DNA from: JALSRD01 sp964476595
GTDB taxonomy: Bacteria; Desulfobacterota; Desulfobacteria; Desulfobacterales; JALSRD01
Assembly: GCA_964476595.1 (NCBI GenBank)
Contig: CAYZCL010000057.1
Location: forward strand, 36,803-100,802
Direction: 5' to 3'
DNA length: 64,000 bases
The notes beneath the pieces are model-generated. The model ran no database searches. It had not been told where the DNA came from and worked only from the letters and a program-made list of their open reading frames with translations. Made by a program: the position numbers and the translations under genes. Below are positions 17,696-25,310 of the stretch, piece by piece. Numbering within the stretch: position 1 is the stretch's first letter; each line of letters begins with the position of its first letter.

Positions 17696-17723
17696 CCTAT
17701 ATGAAAATCCGGGGAAATGTCAA
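17696..17723 (-). promoter_or_regulatory. Sigma-70-type promoter of the Hdr/Nuo/Flx operon
   Basis: Minus strand TTGACA, 16-base spacer, TATAGG in an AT-richer stretch, about 90 bases before the first ATG of the operon. No other convincing promoter was seen within the operon, whose gene spacings are short (at most 94 bases). Confidence 0.6.
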
Positions 17724-17835
17724 TGATTTTTGGCGGGTGAATGCAGAAAATATACAGCCCCGGCAGGGGATCGGAAGGGCGTGGGAGGCAGCCGCCTGGG
17801 CCGTCGGCGGACGGCTTGTCCGCCGGCGATGGAAT

Positions 17836-17865
17836 CCCTCCCGGCCGGCGGTCGGGCCGGGAGGG
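17836..17865 (-). terminator. Terminator-like hairpin after the double-REC gene
   Basis: A perfect 11-bp inverted repeat (CCCTCCCGGCC / GGCCGGGAGGG, 8-base loop) starts 15 bases after the stop of the gene at 17881. No T-run follows, so it may be an mRNA-stabilising hairpin instead. Confidence 0.45.
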
Positions 17866-17880
17866 GCGCCGCAACGGTCA

Positions 17881-19557
17881 TCAGGCCGCCAGGCGCAGGG
17901 CGTTCTCGGTGGCCCGGCGTATCTCGTCGGGCGTGAAGGGTTTGGGCAGGTAATCCACGGCGCCCATGCGGGCGGCCTCCACGGCGGTCTCGATGCTGGC
18001 GTAGCCGGTGATCATGATCACGCGGGTGTCCGGGCACCGATCGCGGATGGTCTCGAGCAGCTCGAGTCCCCGCACGCCGGGGATCTTGAGATCCAGCAAC
18101 ACGAGGCCGTACCCGCCGCCCGCGATGTATTCCAGGGCTTCGTCCCGGGAGACGGCCTGGTCCACCTGGTAGCCCTTTTTCTGCAGGATCTTGCGGATGT
18201 TGTTGTTGACGGCCACCTCGTCGTCGATGACCAGGATGCGGGGGTGGTCCGGCTTCTGCACCGAGGCCACCAGCGCGTCGCGGCGCCGGCGCTCCTGCTC
18301 GTCCAGGGCCGCCAGGCGGGTCTTGAGTTCTTCGTAAGGCGTGACGGTCAGGTCTTCACCCACCAGGTGCCGCGCGTACTCGGGGCCGGCGGCCGCGGCC
18401 ACCTCGTCGTAGGCAAAGGGCAGGTCGATGCCCACCAGGGTGCGCACGTCGGGACCGGCGGCCACGGCGGCCTTCTTCCTGCGGGCCTTCTTGGCCAGCT
18501 GCGGGCAGTTGCCCGTTTTGGCGCCCGCCTTGCACGTGGCCCCCAGCTTCTTGAAAATGTCGCACACCATGCTGCCCACCTCGCAGAAGTTCTCCAGGGC
18601 CTCGGGTGCCTTGACCTCCACCACCGGCATGTCCGAGCGGGTCAGCCGGTCGGCGTACCCCTCCCCGGTGGCCTCGCGCACCTCGTCGCGGTCAAAGGGC
18701 ATGTCCACATCGATGACGCGTTTTTCGTCCAGACGCGCCACGTTCTTCTTGAGCTCCTCGTAGGACAGGAAGGCCACTCCCTCGTGGCGCAGGTTGGCCA
18801 CGTACTCCGGGCCGGTCACCGAGACGACTTCGCGGTAGTCGAAAGGCTCGTCGATGCCGACGAGGGTGCGCACGTCGGGGCCGGCGGCCGTGGCGGCCTT
18901 CTTCCTGCGGGCTTTCTTGGCCAGCTGCGGGCAGTTGCCCGTTTTGGCGCCCGCCTTGCACGTGGCCCCCAGCTTCTTGAAAATGTCGCACACCATGCTG
19001 CCCACCTCGCAGAAGTTCTCCAGGGCCTCGGGCGCCTTGACCTCCACCACCGGCATGTCCGAGGGACCCAGCATGTCGGCATAGGCCTCTCCGGCGGCGT
19101 CGGCCACCTCCTCGCGCGCAAAGGGCACGTCCACGTCGATGAGCTCGATGGCCTCGCGCTCCTCCTGCGGAATCTCGGCCTCCTCCAGGTCGCCCGAGAG
19201 GGCCCGCTCCACGGTGCTGCGCAGCTCATCGGGCGTAAAAGGCTTGGCGATGTAATCCAGCGCGCCCAGGCGGATGGCCTTCACGGCCGTGTCGGTGGAG
19301 GCGTAGGCCGTCATCATGACCGCCTTGGTCAGCGGCCACTGGCTCTTGACCAGCTTGAGCAGTTCCAGGCCGTTGGTGCCCGGCATGACGATGTCCGAGA
19401 TCAGCAGTGCGTAAGAATCCTGGGCCAGCTTCTCCAGGGCCTCGTCGGCGCTTTCGGCGGTCACCACCTGGTAGTTGTTGCGGGTGAGGATCTTCTCCAC
19501 GTTCCTGCAGATACGGTTTTCGTCATCCACGATCATGATTTTGGCGGGTGCGTCCAT
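17881..19557 (-). CDS. Double-receiver protein with tandem cysteine-rich repeat domain
   Basis: 558 residues. REC1 (about 5-120) has the phospho-acceptor in LLISDIVMPG (Asp55) and KPFTPDE. REC2 (about 439-555) has LVLLDLKIPG (Asp489) and KPFTPDE. Between them lie two tandem 142-residue units (about 138-279 and 280-421). Each unit holds two motifs of the form PFxxxEVxxxxGxxY flanking a segment with four cysteines (C183, C190, C200, C209 and the same +142; CX6CX9CX8C) and a basic KKARRKKAA. I do not recognise the unit; the cysteines could bind metal or sense redox. There is no kinase, HTH or other output domain. A strong AGGAGGA precedes the ATG, and a sigma-54 promoter lies upstream. It sits next to the Hdr operon. 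Confidence 0.85.
   Translation of the reverse strand: MDAPAKIMIVDDENRICRNVEKILTRNNYQVVTAESADEALEKLAQDSYALLISDIVMPGTNGLELLKLVKSQWPLTKAVMMTAYASTDTAVKAIRLGALDYIAKPFTPDELRSTVERALSGDLEEAEIPQEEREAIELIDVDVPFAREEVADAAGEAYADMLGPSDMPVVEVKAPEALENFCEVGSMVCDIFKKLGATCKAGAKTGNCPQLAKKARRKKAATAAGPDVRTLVGIDEPFDYREVVSVTGPEYVANLRHEGVAFLSYEELKKNVARLDEKRVIDVDMPFDRDEVREATGEGYADRLTRSDMPVVEVKAPEALENFCEVGSMVCDIFKKLGATCKAGAKTGNCPQLAKKARRKKAAVAAGPDVRTLVGIDLPFAYDEVAAAAGPEYARHLVGEDLTVTPYEELKTRLAALDEQERRRRDALVASVQKPDHPRILVIDDEVAVNNNIRKILQKKGYQVDQAVSRDEALEYIAGGGYGLVLLDLKIPGVRGLELLETIRDRCPDTRVIMITGYASIETAVEAARMGAVDYLPKPFTPDEIRRATENALRLAA
18437..18637 (-). repeat. Intragenic direct repeat, copy 2 (201 bp)
   Basis: Matches 18863-19063 with about 5 differences in 201 bases, at an offset of exactly 426 bp (142 codons). 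Encodes the cysteine-rich core of the second unit. Confidence 0.9.
18863..19063 (-). repeat. Intragenic direct repeat, copy 1 (201 bp)
   Basis: Partner of 18437-18637. The near identity even at third codon positions points to recent duplication or gene conversion. The flanking parts of the 142-codon units have diverged far more. Confidence 0.9.
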
Positions 19558-19620
19558 GGTCTTCCTCCTCGGCGATTGATGGGCAAATGCATCTGGATTT
19601 CGTTCTTGGCCGAAGTTTAC

Positions 19621-19637
19621 TGCACAGGATGTGCCAA
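19621..19637 (-). promoter_or_regulatory. Sigma-54 promoter of the double-REC gene
   Basis: Minus strand TTGGCAC-ATCCT-GTGCA. The -24 GG and -12 GC are separated by exactly 10 bases, as required, and the element ends 63 bases before the ATG. The NtrC-type regulator encoded at 21251-22678 is a plausible activator. Confidence 0.7.
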
Positions 19638-19898
19638 CCGCGCACTAACTTATTCAACCTACTGAATATTCAAGGCTTATCCGGATTTTGTCACCGAAGC
19701 CCCACCGCATGTGTATCCAAAAAACAGGCACCGGCGGCCCGCATCGAGCCGCCCGCCGGCGGTGTCGCAAAAAGATCTATCTGTCTGTTTTCAAATAAGA
19801 CAACCGGATTTCAGAGTCGTGTCCGCGGCGCCGGCCGCATTCCGGGGGTCGGGAGGCGGGGGGTGCATAGAAAAAAGAGGCAGTGTATCGAAAAATGC
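19638..19898. other. Intergenic region
   Basis: AT-richer DNA upstream of the sigma-54 element, followed by a GC-rich segment up to the broken glycosyltransferase-like gene. It should hold any enhancer sites for the sigma-54 activator, but no clear dyad was recognised and no gene is seen. Confidence 0.3.
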
Positions 19899-21137
19899 TC
19901 AGCGCAGGCTCATACGCGCGTAGGTGGCCCAGACCAGGCGCCACAGCTTCAGGGCGGTGGCGTGGCTGGAGAGATAGCGGTAGGCCCGCTCGTAGTTGTG
20001 CCGCACGACGCGCTCGCGTCGCTGCGGCGAGAGCACGCCGTCGATCCACTCGAACAGGGCCGCCACCGCAGGGACGTGGACCAGGGAGCGCCGGGCCGAT
20101 TCCCCGGCCGACCCGCCCGCCACCACCTTCTCGAGCACCGTGAAGTCCATGCCGTGACAGCGCATGTCGATGCGCTGCGTCAGCGGACCGTAGGAGTTGA
20201 GCCGCCGGTTCATGAAGAAGGGAATCCCGGCGGCTGCCATTTCGTTGAGCGCGTTCTCCCAGCCGCCGGGCGAAGCGCACCGTCTCCCGGAAACAGGGCC
20301 GGTCGTCGATGTCCGGTGGGTCACCCCGAAGCAGATCCGCCGGCCACGCGAAAGGCCGTAGTGATGGGCCGCCACCATGGCTTCCCGCAGCGGCTTGCGG
20401 GCCACGGGGCGCACCGGCGAGGGAAAAAACCGTCGCCCGGCAGAGCGTTTCGGTGGTGGAGCCGTACCCGTCATCGCGCGGGACCAGCGTAGGACGGGCC
20501 AGGTAGTCCATGAAGCCCTGAAGGTCGCCTGCTGGGTGGGGTTGAGCACGATGTGAAACAGGTTGGGGTAGCGGTAGGGGCCACCCGAGTAGAGTTCGCC
20601 CGGGGGGCGGGCCGATATGAGGTCGCGCACGAAGCCCTTGAGCCGCGAGACGCGCTCGGGGCGCTCGCTGTCGGGGTCGGCCGAGTGGCTCACGAAGGCC
20701 CGCCGGGGATGGCTTTCCACCAGTTCCCTGAGCGCCACGGCCGCCGCGGGGTGCAGGTGGCGCAGCGACAGCAGCTTGTAGACGAACACCGGCGTGTCCC
20801 CGGGGATCTTGCGCAGCATCTCGTTCACCGTCGCACGGATGCGCCGCTTGTGGTGCCGGAACAGCGCCATCCGGTCATCGTCGGAAAGCACCTCGGCCCC
20901 GCTGGCCTCCGACCCGTGGCGGAAACCGCCGGCGTACAGGCGGAGGGAGTCGGGGTGCAACAGGTCCAGGCGGGGGATCACCGTGCGCCGCTGGCCCAGG
21001 GGGGATATGGGACCGAAGCAGGTCTTTTGGCGCCCGGTGACCACGCGGATGAAAATGCCCAGGTCGTTGAGAAGCTTGTGGTACTCCTCTTTCCGGAGGG
21101 CCACGCCGCCCAGACCGCCATGGCGGGTGATGATCAC
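19899..21137 (-). pseudogene. Glycosyltransferase-like gene, several frameshifts
   Basis: Conserved blocks occur in order but in changing frames: ITRHGGLGGVALRKEEYHKL and VYKLLSLRHLHPAAAVALRE up to NLFHIVLNPTQQATF; then FMDYLARPTLVPRDDGYGST in another frame; SPVRPVARKPLREAMVAAHH in the first frame again; DIDDRPCFRETVRFARRL in the other; and finally GGWENALNEMAAAGIPFFMN to the end. Four frame changes (near 20520, 20430, 20320 and 20280) and an apparent deletion before GGWENALNEM make it non-functional unless the assembly is wrong. The family assignment to retaining glycosyltransferases is from memory of the ENALNE and RPV(Y/A)RK type motifs and is tentative. No clear start codon with a ribosome site remains; a GTG at 21137 is the first fit. 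Confidence 0.5.
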
Positions 21138-21250
21138 CGGGCAGGTCAGGCGCTTGAATCCCCGCCGAAATGGTGCTGCCTCTGACAGCGTCGTTTTCTG
21201 CAAAGCCCCGCTGCCGCCGGCAAGAGATGCCCCCCGATGCCGCGGCCGGG

Positions 21251-22678
21251 TCAGCCGTCCCGCCGATCGCCGGTCGGGCGGTCCTTGAGGCGGATGCCGT
21301 GCTTGCGCATGAGGGTCTGAAAGTTGCTGCGCTGCAGGCCCACCTGGCGCGCCGCGCGGGTCACGTTCCACCCGTTGCGCTCCAGGGCGCTGCGGATGAA
21401 AAGGCGCTCGATGTCGCCGACGGCCTGCCGGCGCACCTCCTTCTTGAGTCGCTTGAACTCCTCGTTGGTGGTCGGGATGTGCTCCAGCAGCTCCTCCATG
21501 TGCTCCACGCGGCTCACCAGCGGGATGTCGCTGCGGCCGATGCGTCGGTTCTCGCACAGGATCACGGCGCGCTCCACCACGTTGCGCAACTGGCGCACGT
21601 TGCCGGGCCAGTCGTAAGCCATCAGCCGCTGCACGGCCCCCTCGCTGAAGCCTTCGATGTGCTTGCCCATCTGGCGGCAGAACTGCGCCAGGAAATGCCG
21701 GGCGATGGGCATGATGTCGGTCTTGCGCTCGCGCAGGGGCGGCAGCATGATGGGGTAGACGTAGATGCGGTAGTAGAAATCCTCGCGAAAGGCACCCTCG
21801 TTGACCATGTCCTTGAGGTCGCGGTTGGTGGCCAGTATCAGCCGGATGTCCACCTTTTCGACCCGCGAAGCCCCCAGGGGCAGGAACTCGCGCGACTCCA
21901 GGAAACGCAGCAGCTTGCCCTGGACCTCCAGCCCGATGTTGCTGATCTCGTCGAGGAAGACGGTGCCGCCGTGGGCGCGCCTGAAGATTCCCGGTTTGTC
22001 CCGGTCCGCGCCGGTGAAGGCGCCGCGCACGTAGCCGAACAGCTCGCTCTCGAGCAGGTTGCCGCCCAGCGTGCCGCAGTCCACGGCGAAAAAAACCTTG
22101 TCGCGGCGCCGGCTGTTGGCGTGCACCGCCCGGGCGATGAGTTCCTTGCCGGTGCCGCTCTCGCCTTGGATGAGCACCGTGGAATCGGTGGGGGCCACCT
22201 TCTCCACCATCGAGACCACCCGCCGGATCTGGCGGCTGTCGCCCACCAGGCGGTGGGAGATGCCGGACGGACGGGCGGCCCCGGCCGCGGCCGGCGGCGG
22301 GCCCTCCCCGCGCTCCAGCGCCTGGCGGACCACCGCCCGCAGCTCCACCGGGGTGAACGGTTTGGGCAGGTAGTCGAAGGCCCCGATCTTCATGACCTCC
22401 ACCGCCGACGATACCGAGGCGTAGCCGGTGATGACGATGACGCGCGTGGCCGGGTAGCGCTCGCGGATGCGGCTGAGCACCTCCAGTCCGCCCAGGGCGC
22501 TCATCTTCAGATCGGTGACCACCACGTCGTAGGGGACTTCGTCCATCATGCGCAGCGCGGTGTACCCGTCCTGCGTGGTGTCCACCGCGAGGTCCATTCT
22601 GGACAGGATCCGCCGGCAGTTGCGGCAGATCTCGACCTCGTCGTCGACGATCAGCACCCGGCCGGGACTACTGTGCAT
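21251..22678 (-). CDS. Sigma-54-dependent response regulator (NtrC family)
   Basis: 475 residues: REC (Asp in VVVTDLKMSA, KPFTPVE), AAA+ domain with Walker A GESGTGKE, the sigma-54 contact loop GAFTGA (GYVRGAFTGADRDKPG), Walker B GGTVFLDEI and the arginine-finger region, then a Fis-type helix-turn-helix (NVTRAARQVGLQRSNFQ). It activates sigma-54 promoters on phosphorylation. The start overlaps the 3' end of the kinase gene by 11 bases, so the two form a two-component pair. The nearest sigma-54 promoter found is that of the double-REC gene at 17881-19557. Confidence 0.93.
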   Translation of the reverse strand: MHSSPGRVLIVDDEVEICRNCRRILSRMDLAVDTTQDGYTALRMMDEVPYDVVVTDLKMSALGGLEVLSRIRERYPATRVIVITGYASVSSAVEVMKIGAFDYLPKPFTPVELRAVVRQALERGEGPPPAAAGAARPSGISHRLVGDSRQIRRVVSMVEKVAPTDSTVLIQGESGTGKELIARAVHANSRRRDKVFFAVDCGTLGGNLLESELFGYVRGAFTGADRDKPGIFRRAHGGTVFLDEISNIGLEVQGKLLRFLESREFLPLGASRVEKVDIRLILATNRDLKDMVNEGAFREDFYYRIYVYPIMLPPLRERKTDIMPIARHFLAQFCRQMGKHIEGFSEGAVQRLMAYDWPGNVRQLRNVVERAVILCENRRIGRSDIPLVSRVEHMEELLEHIPTTNEEFKRLKKEVRRQAVGDIERLFIRSALERNGWNVTRAARQVGLQRSNFQTLMRKHGIRLKDRPTGDRRDG

Positions 22679-24107
22679 CTTCTTCTCCCCCGGGCAGCGG
22701 CAGGCTGATGGTGAACAGTGTGCCGCGCCCCTTGATGCTCTCGACGTCGATGGTGCCGCCGTGCTGCTCGATGATGCCGTGGGTCAGCGCCAGGCCCAGG
22801 CCGGTGCCCGACTCCTTGGTGGTGAAGAAGGGATCGAAGACGCGACCCAGGTTTTCCTTGTCGATGCCGCGGCCGGTGTCGCCCACGCAAATCTCGACGG
22901 CGCGGCCGTCGTCGGACAGGCGCGTCTCGACGGTCACCTTGCCCCCCGGCGCGGTGGCCTCCACGGCGTTGAGCACCAGGTTGATGATGCACTGCTGGAT
23001 CTGGCCCTTGTCCACGTCCAGCGGCGGCAGATCCCCGGACAGGCGCTTCTCGATGCTCACGTCGTGGAAGGCGGCCTGTTTCTTGGTCAACAGGAGACTC
23101 TCTTCGACCACGGCGTTGATGTCCTGATGGTGCTTGTTGGGCCGCGACTGGCGCGCGAAATCCAACAAACTGGTGACGATCTTGCGGCAGCGCAAGGTCT
23201 CGCGGGCGATGGTCTCCAGCTCCTCGTAAGACGGGTCTTCGGGGTCGGTCTCCTCCTGCAGCAGCATGGCGGTGGTCAGGATGGTGGTGAGCGGGTTGTT
23301 GATCTCGTGGGCCACTCCGGCCGACAGGCGCCCGATGGAGGCCAGCTTCTCCTGCTGCATCATGGATTTCTGCAGGTTGATGTCCTTGGTGATGTCCCGC
23401 GAAATCTCGATGGCGCCCACCAGCTCGTCGCCCTCGAAAAGCGGGTAGCAGGAGATGGAGTAGTGCAGCTCGCGGTTGTCTTTGTCGTAGTGCACATGGG
23501 TGGCCTGGAACGGGCGCCGCGTCTCCAGGGTGTTGGCCAGCGGGCAGGGGTGCAGGTCCCCGGAACAGGGGATGTTCTGGTGGTGGGTAAGCTGGTAGCA
23601 AAACTTGCCGATGGCCTCGTGGCGCGCCAGCCCGATCTTGTCCAGCAGGGTTTTGTTGATGTCCAGCACGCGGTAGTCGCTGGCAATCACCAGTACGTCC
23701 TCCTGGATCAGCTGGTCCACCAGCACCTTGTACAGCGCCCGCGTCTCCATCAGCTTCTGGCGCGTTTCCCGCTGCATGCGCGACACCCGCGATATCTCCC
23801 AGAAGAGCGTGGCCGTCGTATTGGCGATGGCCCGCACGGTGTGCTTCTTCTTTTTGAGGATATCGTTGTAGATATCCATGTCGCCCACCAGTTCGACGAT
23901 CAGGTCGATGTCGTCGCGTTCGAAAAAATCGTTGTAGTCGGTGGTCACGAACAGGCCCTTTTTACGGGCCTCGACGGCGCCCACGGCGTCCGGCCGCGGG
24001 TCAGCCACGGCCACCACTTTGGGCGAAATCCGGTAAAAAGTGTGGTTCTCGATGAGGTCCATCAGGCGCTTGCAGCGCCTGCCGCCGCCCACCACCGCGA
24101 TGTTCAT
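22668..24107 (-). CDS. Histidine kinase with N-terminal Rossmann-like domain
   Basis: 479 residues with no membrane segment. Residues 1-110 look like a dinucleotide-binding Rossmann fold (MNIAVVGGGRRCKRLMDLI, then VVAVADPRPDAVG, DDIDLIVELVGD), which is an unusual sensor input and may read NAD(H) or a similar ligand. A PAS domain with several cysteines (GKFCYQ, IPCSGDLHPCP) follows, then HisKA (GRLSAGVAHEINNPLTT; His phospho-acceptor) and HATPase (NLVLNAVEA, GDTGRGI, GTGLGLAL). AGGAG precedes the ATG. It should phosphorylate the NtrC-type partner encoded directly after it. Confidence 0.9.
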   Translation of the reverse strand: MNIAVVGGGRRCKRLMDLIENHTFYRISPKVVAVADPRPDAVGAVEARKKGLFVTTDYNDFFERDDIDLIVELVGDMDIYNDILKKKKHTVRAIANTTATLFWEISRVSRMQRETRQKLMETRALYKVLVDQLIQEDVLVIASDYRVLDINKTLLDKIGLARHEAIGKFCYQLTHHQNIPCSGDLHPCPLANTLETRRPFQATHVHYDKDNRELHYSISCYPLFEGDELVGAIEISRDITKDINLQKSMMQQEKLASIGRLSAGVAHEINNPLTTILTTAMLLQEETDPEDPSYEELETIARETLRCRKIVTSLLDFARQSRPNKHHQDINAVVEESLLLTKKQAAFHDVSIEKRLSGDLPPLDVDKGQIQQCIINLVLNAVEATAPGGKVTVETRLSDDGRAVEICVGDTGRGIDKENLGRVFDPFFTTKESGTGLGLALTHGIIEQHGGTIDVESIKGRGTLFTISLPLPGGEEDAQ

Positions 24108-24286
24108 TTAAAATCTCCTGTTGAAAAAGATAGTTTCCGGACCTATCCTGCACACGCCGAACAAACCGCGTCGCGCGTGCCCGTGGCCAACGGTTCGTCG
24201 TGGTCCCGGATCGGCCTCCCGGGCCCCGCGGGAAACACGCCGACAGCATCGCAGTTTAAATCAAAACCGGAACGGATGCAAGAAAG

Positions 24287-25249
24287 ATGAGAAAAACGGA
24301 AGGGGTGGGGGCGCAACCGAAAGGCCCCGGCATCGTGGTGATCTGCGGCCCCACCGGGGTGGGCAAGACCGCCGCGGCCATTGCGCTGTGCGAGGCCGTC
24401 GGCGGCGGCATCGTGGGGGCCGACGCCATGCAGGTCTACCGCTTCATGGACATCGGTACGGCCAAGCCCACCGCCGGGGAGCAGGCCCGCGTACACCACG
24501 ACCTCATCGACGTGGTCGACCCGGACGAGGACTTCGACGCGGCCCGCTACCTGCGCCTGGCCGACGCGGCCATCGCCCGGCTGGCAGCGGCCGCGAAGGT
24601 GCCCGTGGTGGTGGGCGGCACCGGCCTGTACATCCGCGCCCTGCTGCACGGCATCTTTCCCGGCGCCCCCGGCAACCCTGACGTGCGCCGCGAACTGCGC
24701 CGGCGGCTGTCGGCGGAGGGTGCCCCGGCCCTGCACCGTGAACTGGCCGCGCGCGACCCCGAGGCCGCCGCACGCATCCACCCCAACGACCGCCAGCGCA
24801 TCGTGCGCGCCCTGGAGGTGCTGGCCGTCACCGGGCGGCCGCTGAGCGAGCTTCAGCGCCGCCATGGTTTCCGCCAGCAGCGTTACCGGGCGCTGCAGAT
24901 CGGGCTCGACCTCGAGCGCAGGGAACTCTACCGGCGCATCGACCGGCGGGTGGATCGCATGCTCGAAGAGGGCCTGCTCGACGAAGTGCGCGGCCTGCTG
25001 CGGCGGGGTTACCCGGCGACGCTCAAATCCATGCAGTCCATCGGCTACCGGCACATGGCGGCCTACCTGGCGGGCCGCCTGGACTGGGACGAGGCCGTGC
25101 GCACCCTCAAGCGCGACACCCGCCGCTACGCCAAGCGCCAGCTGACCTGGTTCCGTGCCGACCCCGCCGTGCGCTGGTACCCGGCAGGCGACGAAGATCG
25201 CATATCCACGACGGTGGCGGCGTTTCTGAAAAAGCGCCGCCCATCCTGA
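24287..25249 (+). CDS. miaA: tRNA dimethylallyltransferase
   Basis: 320 residues. P-loop GPTGVGKTAAA, the DAMQVYRFMDIGTAKP block, VVVGGTGLYIRALLHG and YAKRQLTWFR are all MiaA signatures. The enzyme adds a dimethylallyl group to A37 of tRNAs that read UNN codons. The exact start is uncertain: ATG at 24287 or a GTG a few codons later behind GGAAGGGG. Divergent from the kinase gene at 22668-24107. Confidence 0.95.
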   Translation: MRKTEGVGAQPKGPGIVVICGPTGVGKTAAAIALCEAVGGGIVGADAMQVYRFMDIGTAKPTAGEQARVHHDLIDVVDPDEDFDAARYLRLADAAIARLAAAAKVPVVVGGTGLYIRALLHGIFPGAPGNPDVRRELRRRLSAEGAPALHRELAARDPEAAARIHPNDRQRIVRALEVLAVTGRPLSELQRRHGFRQQRYRALQIGLDLERRELYRRIDRRVDRMLEEGLLDEVRGLLRRGYPATLKSMQSIGYRHMAAYLAGRLDWDEAVRTLKRDTRRYAKRQLTWFRADPAVRWYPAGDEDRISTTVAAFLKKRRPS

Positions 25250-25310
25250 GCCGCCTGGAGGTCGATTCCGCTCGACGCAAACGGCTTGCGGGCCGCGCCG
25301 TCTCGAATCC

